Below, in pieces: positions 42,468-54,661 of a DNA stretch of 64,000 nucleotides. Location: positions 1-64,000 of the forward strand of contig WHUX01000201.1 of NCBI GenBank assembly GCA_015179025.1, given 5' to 3'. The DNA comes from Terfezia claveryi. Lineage: Eukaryota; Ascomycota; Pezizomycetes; Pezizales; Pezizaceae. Within the stretch, counting starts at the first letter, position 1. Every line of letters begins with the position of its first letter. The translations under genes and the position numbers were made by a program. A model generated the notes under the pieces. The model saw only the letters and a program-made list of their open reading frames with translations. It was not told where the DNA came from and did no database searches.

Positions 42468-42993
42468 TGTAATGAGGGCTTCGGGAAATGAGGCGATCAA
42501 GAGGTACACCTAGTCAGTGGGCAAAGAGATTGCATATGTAGAAATGCTATATGTATCATAGAGAGAGGCTGGAACAGGACAAGGGTAAGGGGCAAAAAGC
42601 AGGAGACACACAGAAGTAGATACTATATGTGTTAGAGAGAGGCAGCTCTACTGTAGAGTTGTTTAGAATGGTAAGATATAGGGAGGCAAGGCAAGATGAG
42701 GGCAAGGGGTATACAAGGAAGGTATACCTTCGTAAGAGAAGCAAGGTCCTATATTGAGTATACAAGAAGTTGGATAGGGATCCAACGAAAGGGCGGAGAA
42801 ACGAGGATATATATACATAATTCCAGGCCAAGGCAATGGAAGGAATAAGCCTCTCAAGATTCCTATTTCGGAAGTTAAGATAACAATCACTTATCAATGA
42901 CACCCGAACAAGCTTGTTTGAGTATCAAAACAGCATAATACTCAAACAAGCCTATGCGAGTATCAAATCAAGACAAAGAACACAGTTGTAATA
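42468..42993 (-). repeat. Gypsy-C 5' LTR (526 bp)
   Basis: Homologous to 11354-11842. The U3 part has an exact 13-bp inverted repeat, CTTGTTTGAGTAT at 42913-42925 and its complement at 42938-42950, and a 12-bp palindrome AACAAGCTTGTT overlapping the first arm. The primer site at 42456-42467 is decayed (GGATCCAACATAG against GATCCAACGTAG elsewhere). Confidence 0.87.
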
Positions 42994-42998
42994 AAGCT

Positions 42999-43434
42999 TA
43001 AAAATGGATTTATTTTTTAATACAATACTAGAGAAATTATATTATAGAGAAACTTAATCAAAAGCTATTTTACTAGTAGAATACAGACAAGAAAATAGTT
43101 TACTAAAATATTAATAAGAAATCTTTTTACTAAACTATAATTCTTTAAAGCTACATCTACTATAAGATTATTATGACTCTCTAATTGCAGGCTACACTAA
43201 ATAATCAAAGATACTAGAACTCATACTATAATAATATTACTAGCTAAATATATATAATAATATAGACTGCTATATTTGTAACTACCATTTATGTCAATGT
43301 TTATATACCTTATGCTATGTATTATATGGAATTCCTTAACCACTCCCAATTCTACAAGGTATTTAATAAGATATTTCAATAGATTTTATTATTAGATTTT
43401 CCTAGTTAAATAGATATAATACTATCCCTATAAT
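42999..43434 (+). mobile_element. Gypsy-O, right part (integrase remnant)
   Basis: Continues Gypsy-O after the Gypsy-C target duplication. The text decodes, with many stops, to an integrase N-terminal zinc-finger region: DSLIAGY, CYICNYHLCQ (NCHVCKRAK in young copies) and FLNHSQF (LDIPDRPW). It is as AT-rich as 10177-11353. It ends at 43434 where the 3' LTR of Gypsy-F begins; the rest lies outside the window. Confidence 0.78.
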
Positions 43435-45359
43435 TGTAACAAGGGCTCTGGGGGACAAGGCAACCAAGAGGTATGCCAAGGCAGTGGCAAGGGGGAATCA
43501 CACACATTGGAGTGCTATATGTGTGATCTGGGGAAAGGCTAGAGGCAAGGTAAGGGCTGGGCTAGAATAACATATATATAGGAACACTACATGTGTGACC
43601 GGGGAAGGCTGGGATGGGGAACAACGGAAAGAGGCAAGAGACATGCGGAAGCAGTTGCTGTGTGTGTTAGAAGAAGACAGCTGTTGCTGTAGAGTTGTTT
43701 ACGGGACAAGGGAGGTGTACAGAGAAAGTACACTAGCGCAGGGGAAGCAAGGTCCTATATTGGGTATACAAAATATTGGATAAGGATCCAATGACAGTAT
43801 GAGGGACAGGGGCTCTATATACCTAATTCCAGGCTAGGTGTAATGGAGAACATTATTTCATTGCTTATAATTTATTATATACTTTTGTATTTCCTATATT
43901 ACTACAATGTTATGTAACTAAGCCTCTTGGTTAAAGGACTAGCCTTCTACCATCTCCTACTGCTTTATAAGCATCCATAGCATGCGGAATTTGCCATAGA
44001 AAGTTCCATGGGTCATGCCATATGAAGACACTCTCATTATGGCCGCGTGACGTCTATTTTGAATATGTGAGTCAGTACTATGGCCACATGACCTTGTTCT
44101 GGCTGTATGACTTATTACTATGGCCACAGGACCTCTTTTTGTACAGTGTACCACCTTCTGGTGTGCCACCCTTTATTGTATTTATTTCCTTAGTTATCAG
44201 ATCTTGGAGGAGTATAAATAGGCCACTAGATTCCCCCTGGAATCCACAGAGAAAAACAAGCAAGTATATAGAGCAAGTAAGCCTATATTCTGATCAGATC
44301 AAGATCATATAGCTTAGATAGTACAAATCATATTATAATGGAGAACGTTGTTTCATTACTTATATAATTGATTATATACTTTTGTATTTTCTATATTACT
44401 ACTATGTTATGTAACTAAGCCTCTCGGTTGAAGGACTAGCCTTCTACCACCTCCTACTACTTTATAATCATCCATAGCACACAGAATTTGCCATAGGAAG
44501 TTCCTTGGCTCTTGCCATATGAAGACACCCTCATTATGGCCATGTGACCTCTATTTTAAGGCATGTGACTCATTACTATAGCCACATGACTATCGTTTAG
44601 GTCTATGACTCATTACTATGCCATATGACCACTTTTGTACAGCGTACTACCTTCTAGTGTACCACCCTTTATTGTATTTATTTCCTTAGTCATCAGATCT
44701 CGGAGGAGTATAAATAGGCTGCTGGATTCCCTCTAGAATCCACAGAAAGACAAACAAGTAACAAGTAAGCACACAGAGCAAGTAAGCCTATATTCCAATC
44801 AGATCAAGATCATATAGTTTAGATAGCACAAATCATATAACATAGATTACACCAGTTAATTACTGTTCCCTACGGGAATGTCCCATATAGTAATCTCCCT
44901 ACCCTTTTGAGGTCTTACCTCAGTAGAACCGAAATATACAAACGTCCGTATCTATGGATATAGATTGTATAAACGGTACTGAATGAGTACTGTCTAGTAC
45001 CATTCATTAGACATATAAAATAGATTACACCAGTTAATTACTGTTCCCTATAAGAATGTCCCATATAGTAATCTCCCTACTCTTCTGAGGTCTTACCTCA
45101 GCAGAACCGAAATACACAAACGTCTGTGCCTACAGATATAGATTGTATAAATGGTATAGAATGAATACTGTCTAGTACTATTCATTACACTAGGGCAATG
45201 GAAGGAATAAGCTTTCTCAAGATCCCTATCTTAGAAGCCAAGCAAGGTAATAATAACTCATCACCTGCGATTGTAGGTGATAATAAAGACAATAATGACA
45301 ATAACTCATCACCTGTATTACAGGTGATAACAAAGACAATTGAGCACATGGTTGTGATA
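43435..45359 (-). repeat. Gypsy-F 3' LTR, interrupted
   Basis: LTR pieces 43435-43838 and 45190-45359 (about 569 bp together after removing one target copy). Starts TGTAACAAGG and ends GGTTGTGATA on the plus strand. Palindromes at 45259-45282 and 45307-45328, 48 bp apart. The complement of the polypurine tract, CTATCCCTCTTTTAGG, follows at 45360. Confidence 0.86.
43839..45189 (+). mobile_element. LTR-only insertion of the Gypsy-G family with internal duplications
   Basis: 1351 bp flanked by a perfect 5-bp duplication CTAGG (43834-43838 and 45190-45194). It begins TGTAATGG and ends TTCATTACA and contains no internal region, so it behaves as a solo LTR. Inside, segment X is present twice (43839-44333 and 44334-44838) and segment Y twice (about 44839-45010 and 45011-45189). 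The Gypsy-G 3' LTR has one X and one Y, so the solo LTR has gained two tandem duplications. Each X has a TATA box in AGTATAAATAGG (44211 and 44707) and several TATGGCCACATGACC-like motifs. Y has the hairpin CTGAGGT-CTT-ACCTCAG. Confidence 0.85.
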
Positions 45360-45524
45360 CTATCCCTCTTTTAGGCTGGAGCTTCAGCAACTAGGAGGCC
45401 TGGGCATGACAACTGGCAAAATCAACATAGAAAACAATAAAGGTATGAACAAGAACCTCAACTCCAAACTGACAAGTACAACTAAGACAAGAAAGACAAA
45501 ACATCATTTGGCTAGATGAGGCTT

Positions 45525-48500
45525 TCTCAGGTATCATTGATAGAATAGGGTAATCAGATCCTGAGTATTCTTCAGGTCCTCAGTGTGTTGCCAGGTAGTC
45601 TTTTTATCCCCTAACCATTTAACCTTGTATTGCAGATGACTGTACCTTTTCCTCGAGTCCAATACCTCTTAAATCTCCTACTCTTCTTCACTCTCAATCA
45701 CTACAGTAGGGAGAGAGGGGTGTTTCTGACCTAGGAGTGGATCTTTCGCCACTGGCTCAATTTCCAATATATGTACAACTGGGTGGCATTTGATGTTCTT
45801 GGGGAACCTCAATTGATAGGCATAAGTACCCATAGCGGCCACCACCTCGAATAGACTCAGGAACTTGTGGTCGAGCTTATGAGATGGCCATTCCGTCCAG
45901 AAGTGCCGGCTAGAGAGCCACACCTTATCTTCTGGCTGATACTTAGGGGCTGGCAACTGTGATCTATTAGCAAATTTGGCTTACCTAGCTTGCGTATATT
46001 CTAGCTTGGCTATCAGGGTAGAGTAAAGTTCAGAAATCTGAATGGCAAACTCCTGAGCTAGAGTATTCTCCCTGACCTTGTGCAGAGGTACCCAGGAGTC
46101 TACGAACCAAAGGTGTCAGCCATAATTAGCTAGGAATGGGGAGGTCTTTAGGGTCTCACAGAAGTAGTTGTTAGTAGAGAATTCGCAGGTAGCTAGTAAT
46201 GAGACCCAGTTATTCTACTAGTAATTGATGTATCCCCTAAGATATTACTCCATGACAGTATTCATACATTCTGACTAGCCATCAGTCTGAGGCTAGTATG
46301 CTATAGACAGGTGTACTTCAATACCTAACAGCTTACAGAATGTTTTCCAGAAGTCGGCGATGAATTGAGGGCCATAGTCTGAGACAATTAATGCTAGAAG
46401 GCTAAAGTAATAGAAGACATTATCTAGGTAGAGGGATGCCAATTCGGAGGCTGAGCAGGTGTCTCGACAGGGTATTATATACCTCATTTTCGTTAACTGA
46501 TCCACTACCATTAAGATAGTGTTGAATCCCAAGTCTTCCAGCAATCTGGTAATAAAGCCTATAGTCAGGTATTACTAGGGTTGTTCTGGGACTTCCAGGG
46601 GATTCAGGATACCATAAGGATCATAGCAGGTGAGTTTAGCATGCTTGTAGACATGGAAATTCCGTATGTACCACTCCACTTCCTTTCATTGGTCAATCCA
46701 TGTATATTGTCTGGACAGCAACTCTAATGTCTTAGCCACTTTAGAGTGACTTACTGCCAGTATATTATAGTGTTTCTTGATCAATTACGGGCATAGCTCA
46801 TTATCTGCAGGCACGTAAAGGCGGTCCAGGTGGTAGAGAAGGCTGTCCTGAATTGTACACTTGGCCAGGGAAATCTTGGTGTGGTGACGCTGTCCAGATT
46901 CCACCATAGCGATTATATCTTTAACTAAGGGGTCCTCCTCATAGGCCTGTTCTACCTATTGCTTGAGGTCTACATCAGGATCAGCAATAGTATTTGCTAC
47001 TAAATGGAGATATTCTGGCTTCAATACCACCTGATTCTGGTACTTTAGCCTTTTATCCCCCCCTTTAGGGAGGTCTCCTGATCTCCTAGTCAAAGTATTC
47101 GGTTTTCCACCAGCGTTTCCTGGCTAGTATTTGATCTTGAAGTTGAACCGGGATAGGAACTCTGACCAGCTAGCTTGCTACTAGTTAAGAAGTTTGGTGG
47201 TAGTAAAATACTCAAGGTTTTTATCATCAGACAGTACTTCGATAATTCCCTTGGCTGACTTTAGGTGTGGCCTCCACTCCTCGAATTCTCTTATAATGGC
47301 CATTAACTCCTTATTATAGATTTCATAATTACACTCTGCTAGGGAGTGCTATTTTGAGAAGTATGCTATTAGGTGGAGGATGCCATTATTGTCATTCTGG
47401 GACAGAATTCCTACAGAGATATAGTCGAAGGCATCAGTTTTAATGACACACTCCTGTTTAGGGTTAAATGGGCCAGGATCAGTGCTGAGCAGAAAGCTTC
47501 CTTAAGGTTCTGGAACACAGATTGGGCTTCTGGATTCTAGTGGAAGGCCGTTTTCATCAGCTGTAAGTCAGCTTCTACTTTTGTTTTCATCAAGGCTGTC
47601 AGGAGTGCCACAATCCTTGAGTATCCTAGAATAAATTGGCAGTAAAAGTTGGCAAATCCTAGAAATGCTTGTACATCCTTCAAATTGGCTGGGGTTTCCC
47701 ACTCTTAGATTGCAGTAACTTTGGCAGGGTCCATTCTAATACCTTCCATAGTTATGATCAAGTCTAGGTACTTCACTTCTTGTGCATGGAATTTGCATTT
47801 TTCAGGCTTAAGGTATAGCCCTGCCTGCTCCACCTTCTCTAAGACTTGCCTAACATGGATTTTGTGCTCTACTAGAGTATCTGAATAGATCAAGATTATA
47901 TTGAGGTAAGCCATGCAGAACACATCCAGGAAGTCTTCCAAAGTATCATTAATAAAGTATTGGAAAGAGGCTAGAGCATTAGTTAAGCCTAAGGGCATGA
48001 TGTTATACTCGAAGTGGCCATAATGTATCTGGAAGGCAGTTTTCCACTCCTCTCCCTCAGCAATCCATACTAGGTTGTATGCTCCTCTCAAGTCCAATTT
48101 GGTGAACTATTTTGCCTTAGAAAGCCTGGCTAATATCTCTTGAATTAGAGGTAGGAGGTACCTGTTTTTGACTGTTATCTCGTTCAGGCCATGATAATCA
48201 ACACACAACTGAAAAGAGCTGTCCGATTTCTTCACGAACAGTACAGGAGCACCTATCGGAGAAGAGCTGTGCCGAATGAAGCTCTTATTCAAGTTCTCCT
48301 CCAGGTACTTCTTTAGGGCCTCCAATTCCACTTGGGACATTCCATAGAGGGAGCCATAAGAGGGAGTTTTTTCTTCAATTAGTAGAATTTTGTAGTCGTA
48401 TAGTTGATGGGGGGCAAGCTTATCCATAGCCTTCTTTGAGAACAAATCAATAAACTCATGGTACTTATCCAGAACCAAAGATTTCTACTTCTCTTTGAAC

Positions 48501-48556
48501 TTGGTCTTGTTAATTTCCAGATTGATCTCATAAATCGATAGGGTATACGCCTTGAG
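45525..48556 (-). pseudogene. Gypsy-F pol remnant
   Basis: Chromodomain region 45525-45700, integrase 45678-46900 (DKVWLSSRHFWTEWPSHKLDHKFL, VVDQLTKMRYIIPCRDTC and DYGPQF runs), RNase H 47030-47700, RT in 47705-48478 with [12 protein letters not shown] and YLNIILIYS in place of YLDD. The complement of 48479-48556 is the protease-RT linker (KAYTLSIYEINLEINK). Open pieces are at most 130 codons. The catalytic RT motif is lost. Confidence 0.85.
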
Positions 48557-48794
48557 TGTAATGAATAGTACTAGATAGTATTCATTTGGTACCATTTATA
48601 CTATCTATATCCATAGGCATAGACATTTGTGTATTTCGGTTCTGCTGAGGTAAGACCTCAGAAGGGTAAGGAGATTACTATGTGGGACGTTCCCATAGGG
48701 AACAGTAATTAACTGGTGTAATCTATCTTATATGATTTATGCTATCTAAGCTATCTGATCTTAATCTGATCGGAATATAGGCTTGCTTGCTCTG

Positions 48795-49358
48795 TGTAAC
48801 GACAGCTCTAGGGATAAGGCGACCAAGAGATTCGCCAGGGCAGTGGCAAAGGGGAATCACACATATAGGAGCACTACGTCTGTGATTTGGGGAAATGTTA
48901 GGGGCAAGGTAAGAGTAGAGCTAGGGTAATACACATGTAGGAACGCTATATGTGTAACCGGTGAAGGCTGGAATAGGGGCAAGGGCAAGAGGCAAGAGAG
49001 GCAGAGGGCAAAGGGCATGGGATATGAGGAGGCAGTTTCTGCGTGTGTCGGAAGGAGGCAGCTGTACTGCAAAGCTGTTCACAAGACAAGGGGGTGCACA
49101 AGGGAGGTGTACAAGCATTGGGAGAGGCAAGGTCCTGTATTAGATATACAAGACGTTGGATGAGGATCCAACAAGAGGGTGGAGAGAGCAAGCTATATAT
49201 ACAGGCTTTCTTCCTGGCTAAGGCCACCAGAAGGAATAAGGTTCCCGAGACCCCTTATCTTGGGAATAGAGATAATAATGATATCAATCAATAATAATGA
49301 GAGTCGGATAAAATTTTGTCTGACTCTCAAACCCGGCTAGGAAAGGATGGTTATGATA
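48795..49358 (-). repeat. Gypsy-E 3' LTR (564 bp)
   Basis: TGTAACGACAGC...GGTTATGATA on the plus strand. The U3 palindrome at 49299-49328 has arms GAGAGTCGGATAAAA and TTTTGTCTGACTCTC, imperfect after transitions. Followed by CTATCCCTCCTTTAGG, the complement of the polypurine tract. Confidence 0.93.
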
Positions 49359-49564
49359 CTATCCCTCCTTTAGGCTCGGAGCCTCAGCGACAAAAAGCAA
49401 GGTGAAAAGGCAAGGCAAAAACAAACAAACAAACAAGGCGGACAAGTAACCAATAACCCATAATACAACCCTAACACTGGGAGTACATACCAACAATAAC
49501 TACGATAATAACAACCCTAATAACTAATTCCAGGATGACAAGAACATCATGAGGTGGGGTGGGG

Positions 49565-52500
49565 CTTTCGGGGGTAATGGTGGTGGAACAGGGTGACCAA
49601 GTCCTATACATATTTTAGATCTTCGGTGGGTTGCCAAGTCGACTTTTTATCCTCCAGCTATTTAATCTTATACTGCAAATGCCCATATCTCTTCCGTTAA
49701 TCTAGTACCTCCTCCACCTTCCATTCCTCTTCACCTTCGATAACCACTAGAGGAAGTGGGGGGTGTTTCTGTCCTGGGAGAGAGTCATCTGCAGCAGGCT
49801 CGATCTCAGAAACATGAATAACCAGGTGCCATTTGATGTCTTTGGGAAACCCCAATCGATAGGCATGAGTTCCTACAGCTGCCAATACCTCAAAAGGGCC
49901 CAGGAACTTATGATTCAGTTTGCGGGAGGGGCATTCTGTTTGGAAGTGCCGGCTAGAGAGCCACACCTTATCTCCTGGCTGGTGTCTGGGGGCTGGCAGC
50001 CATAATCCATTGGCATACTCAGCTTGCCTAGCTTGTGCATATCCCAGCTTGGCTTTTAGGGTATGGTGGAGTTTAGTGATTTCAATCGCAAACTCCTTGG
50101 CCGGGGCATCTTTTTTGGCTAATGCAGGGGTGCCAGGGCATCCACAAACTAGGAGTGCCAACTGTAGTTAGCCAGGAAAGGCGAGGTTTTGGAGGATTCC
50201 GAGAACTGGTTGTTTATGGTAAATTCGCAGGTGGCCAGCAACGAAACCCAGTTATCCTGCTGGTAATTGACAAAGGCCCGCAGATATTGCTCTATAATAG
50301 CGTTTATCCTCTCCGATTGGCCATCTGTCTGGGGGTGATATGTATTTGACAGACATGCTTTGATACCCAGAAGTTCGCAGAAGGCTTGCTAGAATTCTGA
50401 GGTAAACTGGAGGCCACGGTGGAATATGATCGATTCAGGGAGGCCATAGTATTAGAATATATTATTGAGGTAGAGATAGCTAACTCTAGGGCAGAGCAGG
50501 TATTCCGACAAGGTATAACATACCTCATTTTCATCAACCGATCCACTCCCATCAAGATGGCATTTAACTCCGAATCTTCCGGCAACCCTGTTACGAAGTC
50601 CATAGTCAGGTGTAGCCACGGCCGATCAGGGATATCCAGAGGTTTCAGTGTCCCATATAGGGCATGGCGGACAGGCTTAGCACGTTTGCAAACATAGCAG
50701 TTTTGTATATACCGCTTCATATCCTTCCGTTGGTCGATCTATAAGTACTCCTTGACCAGAAGCTCTAATGTTTTGGCCACTCCAGAGTGACTTGCAACCA
50801 GGCTGTCATGGTATTCCTTGAGCAATCGAAGGCGCAGCTCTTCTTCTGGCACATACAGCTGTTCGAGGTGGTAGAGGAGGCCTTCCTGGATGGTACACTC
50901 AGCTAGGGAGATCTTGGGGTGGTGGTGCCAGCCAGAATCCACTGCAGTGATAAATTCCTTGGCCAGGGGGTCAACCTCGTATGCCCGTCTCACTAGTTGT
51001 CAGAGGTCGGCTTTCATGGCAGCCTCGGCTTCTGCATCAACCTCAGCCTCAGCTTCTGTATCAACCTCAGCCTCAGCTTCCATATCAACCTCAGCCTTAG
51101 CTCCCGTATCAGCCTTAGCATTAGCGAGGACATTGGCCGCTAGATCAAGGTTTTCAGGCTTCAATACCACCTGATTTTGGTATTTTAGCCTTTCATCCCC
51201 CCCCTTAGGGAGATCTCCTGATCTCCGGGTTAATGCATTGGGCTTGCCACCAGCTTTTCCAGGATGGTATTTGATCTTAAAGTTGAATTGAGAGAGAAAT
51301 TCCGACCACCTGGCCTGCCGTCGGTTGAGCAGCTTGGTGGTGGTAAAGTACTTAAGGTTTTTATGGTCGGAAAGTACTTCGATAATCCCCTTAGTTGACT
51401 TCAGGTGTGGCCTCCATTCCTCGAATGCTCGCACGATAACCATCAGCTCCTTGTCATAGATCTTATAGTTGCACTCAACTAGGGAATGCTTCTTTGAGAA
51501 ATAGGCCACTAGGTGGAGGATGCCTTTATTGTTGTTCTGAGAGAGGATTCCCGTGGAGACATAGTTAGAGGCATTTGTTTCGATGACACACTGCTGGTCA
51601 GGGTTGAAATGTACTAGGATTGGTGCTGAGCAGAAGGCTTCCTTGAGGTTCTGGAAGGCAGATTGGGCTTCTGGATTCCAGTCGAAACGCCAGTCTTTTT
51701 TGGTCAGGGTGGTGAGGGGGGCTATGATCTTCGAATACTCTAGAATGAACTGCCAGTAAAAGTTAGTGAACTCTAGGAAGGCTTGGACATCCTTGAGATT
51801 TACTGGGGTTTGCCATTCCTGGACAGCGGTAACCTTGATGGGGTCCATCTTGATACCTTCTGTAGTGATGATTAACCCCAGATACTTGACCTCCTGTACA
51901 TGAAACTCATATTCAGCCTTCTCCAGCTTCTCTAGCACCTGCCTCATATAGATTTTGTGTTCCTCTAGGGAGTCTGAGTATATGAGGATATCGTCCAGAT
52001 AAGCTGTGCAGAACACATCGAGGAAGTCCCACAAGGTGTTATTGATGAAGTGCTGGAAGGAGGCAGGGGCATTGGTTAGGCCAAAGAGCATCACATTATA
52101 CTCAAAATGGCATATCGTATTTGGAAGGCAGTTTTCCACTTCTTCCTCCTGTCGATCCATACCAGGTTGTAAGCCCCTCTTAAATCCAGTTTAGTGAACC
52201 ATTTGGCCTTGGAGAGCCTGGCTAATGTCATCTGGATTAGGGGTAGGGGGTACCTGTTTTTGTCTATTATCTCATTTAGGCCCCGGTAATCGACACACAA
52301 CTGGAGAGAGCCATCCGATTTCTTCACGAAAAGTACTGGGGCACCCGCTGGTGAATAGCTATAGCAAATGAAGCTCTTGTTGAGGTTTTCCTCCAAGTAT
52401 TAATTCAGAGCCTCCAGCTCCACCTAAGACATTCCGCAGAGGAGCCCATAGGGGGGGGTCTTACCCTCTACTAGCGGAATTGTATAGTCATATAGTCGGT

Positions 52501-53406
52501 GAGGTGCTAGCTTCTCTGTGGCTTTTTCCGAGAACAGATCAATAAACTCGTAATATTTATCCGGTACCATGGCTTTTCACTCCTCCTTAGGCTGCATCTT
52601 GTTGATTTCCAGGTTCACCTCATGTATGGACAGGGTATGAGCCTTCAGCTTGTACCTCCTAGTAAGGTAAGCAAAGCCCCTGCCCCGATGAAGCTAATAT
52701 TCAGAGGTTTTTGGGGACTTGGAGGCACAGGGGAAACTAGGGGCACAGGGAAAACTGGGGGCACAGAGGAATCCGGGGGCACAGGGGAAATAGGGGAATT
52801 GGCATCGAGGTGTGCAGGCAGCTGTACTACTTGAGTCAGGTAGATTATAGGGGATGGCAAGGCACATAGCCCAGTAATGGTAGCCTTCGGATTCCTGCAG
52901 CATTTTTTGCAAAACTGGCTGTTGAACTACAAGGTATAAGAGCCGAAGCTGACTGATACATCATGCATTCTTATTCACCGCATTCCGAGTACAATTGGGT
53001 ATTTGAGCTTAGTTACAAACATCGGGAGAACTTCAGAGTGATCCCCGACTTGGGCAGGCATGCACACGATATCGGTGATATCCCTGTAGGAGATGGGTCG
53101 ACCATCGATGATATCCAGAACACGGAGGGTTTTTAGCTTTGACGTGGGTATGGAGAATTTATTGACAAAGGCCTGGTCAATGAATGCAATTCCTAAAGCT
53201 CTGCAATCTATGAGGGCTGATGTGGTGATTGTTCTATCATTGATATTGAGGTAGATAGATACAATAAAATGCTCACTAAACAAGTGAGATTCGTCAACAA
53301 CAGAAGAAGTAGAAGAAACAGAAAATGCAGACAAAGACAAAGATAGATAGCCTGGGGCAGGTCCCTTGCTAGTGTCAGTAACTAGGCAAGGGACAGGGCT
53401 TTTCCC
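49565..53406 (-). pseudogene. Gypsy-E pol
   Basis: Protease 52975-53340 with LIDCRALGIAFID (the G of DCG changed to R, so inactive); Pro-rich linker (52700-52830); RT and RNase H in a 386-codon frame (51000-52160) plus 52091-52396, with intact YLDD near 51990; tether of Ala/Glu/Asp repeats (51005-51130); integrase 50993-49900 with EYHDSLVASHSG, CYVCKRAK and a broken catalytic core; chromodomain start EEEWKVEEVLD at 49697-49740, followed by a stop. The complement of 53400-53406 is the heptamer GGGAAAA. Frameshift and stop changes near 50740, 50430 and 49696. Confidence 0.9.
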
Positions 53407-54626
53407 GACTCGTCAAGCTCCACAATCCTGGGCACTGGGGTATCAGAGATAGCGTGGATGGCGAGAGAGTGATTCTTTCGAAGGGGGCAAGCTGCAATGA
53501 AGTGATCCCCTTTCCCACAGGCAATACACAATCCATTGTTATGGCAATATTCCCTCTCTTCTTGTGTTAGGCGGAGCCTTCCTAATGATAAATCCATGAA
53601 GGTGGTGCCACCCTCCACCAGAAATGGGTGGGCTGGCTTATTGGCTGTAGCTTGAGTTTGAGGGCTAGGGTTCTGGAGTTATGTTTGTTGCTAGAGGTGC
53701 TGGGTTTTAACAGGAGGTCAATAGGTACTGGAGGCGCTGGCCTGGACTCTCAACCTAGCCATCTTTTGCTCTATTCTGGATGCCTGATCAATGTATTCAT
53801 TGAGAGTTTTATTATCTGGAGATTGCAAGAGGGCCTTTTTGAGCTCAATATTGAGGCCTTCTTTGAATTGTTCCTGCTTCACTTGATCGTTCTATTCAAC
53901 CTCTGCTGCCAACCTTGAGAATTCAGCCACATATGCTGAGAGGTCATATCCTCTCTGTTTTAGTTCTTGGAGAGCACGAGTTGCCGTACTCATGGGATCT
54001 GGGTCTCCAAAAGTGTAGTGGAGTATTGTGAGTAAAACAGCAACGTCAGGGAGGTTGAAGCGGTCATCGAGCATATAGGGTTGGACCTGGTCCAAAGCTA
54101 TGCCCTCCAGTAGTCCGTATATATAGGCTAATCGGTGCTGAACAGTACGGAACTTTGCAGTATCCCTATTAAGTTTGATTTTGATGGAATTTTTCCAGAC
54201 TTTCAGACGAGTCCTATCACCATTAAACTTCAGTAGGGTGGGGAGATCCTGAGTCTTAGGTGCCTGAAGTACTTGGGGTGCTACTTGGCTTCCAATCGTG
54301 TCCAGGGCCATATTCAGAGTCTGGATGGTTCTTCTTTCATTAATTAAGTTGTTCTAGGCAGTCGCGAGGTTGCTTTGGCAGGAGGTGAGGTCGGCCTGGC
54401 ATGAGAGAAGGTCTTCGGTGAGTATCATGACCTCGTCATTGATCCTAGTCTGTTTTTGTTGGCCTTCATATATAGCTGATTCCAGCTGTTGGTCTAAGGC
54501 ATCTGTGGTGAGGTATATGTCGATAATGGTCTGGCAATAACTGCCGAAGTTGACCTATTTCATGGGAATAGGCAGAGCTTGCCAGGCTCAAATCCTGGCA
54601 GTGAGAGTAGAGTCTTGAGTAGCCAT
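53382..54626 (-). pseudogene. Gypsy-E gag
   Basis: ATG at the complement of 54624-54626 (MATQDSTLTARI) and TAG at 53382-53384. Coiled coil (about 54490-54310), capsid-like part open for 139 codons (53892-54311), zinc knuckle CIACGKGDHFIAAC (about 53505-53546), and end DESGKALSLA. Stops at about 54587, 54556, 54357 and 53892 are from CGA, CAG/CAA or TGG. It contains the uninterrupted version of the site where Gypsy-H has its 246-bp insertion (about 53675-53690). Confidence 0.88.
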
Positions 54627-54661
54627 TGAGCATACCTGTTGATTAGAGTGATCCAACGTAG

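Larger units (their letters stand above)
11354..42993 (-). mobile_element. Gypsy-C: chromovirus split by three insertions
   Basis: Minus-strand element with 3' LTR 11354-11842 and 5' LTR 42468-42993. Its own pieces are 11843-14425, 26040-26512, 34289-35462 and 41635-42467. Flanks AGGCT (11349-11353) and AAGCT (42994-42998) form a 5-bp target duplication with one G-to-A change, and Gypsy-O sequence resumes on both sides, which proves one insertion now 31.6 kb apart. Copia-1, Gypsy-B and Gypsy-D inserted later. The LTR is a third subfamily with its own inverted repeat. All coding parts have many stops. Confidence 0.9.
43435..48556 (-). mobile_element. Gypsy-F: chromovirus, 5' side removed by Gypsy-G
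   Basis: Minus-strand element. The 3' LTR runs from 43435 to 45359 and is interrupted by the LTR-only insertion 43839-45189. The body holds chromodomain, integrase, RNase H and RT, and stops at 48556 between protease and RT, where Gypsy-G starts. The gag, protease and 5' LTR would lie beyond the window. The LTR is of the paired-palindrome subfamily. Heavily mutated. Confidence 0.88.

Noticed and set aside
43957..44312. Short ORFs in the solo LTR (complement 43957-44169; 44022-44312)
   Set aside because: They fall in promoter and U3 repeats, are not kept in the second X copy, and follow the repeated TGGCCACATGACC motif.
43839..45189. Satellite or tandem array locus
   Set aside because: The perfect CTAGG target duplication and the TG...CA ends show one LTR-type insertion with internal duplications.
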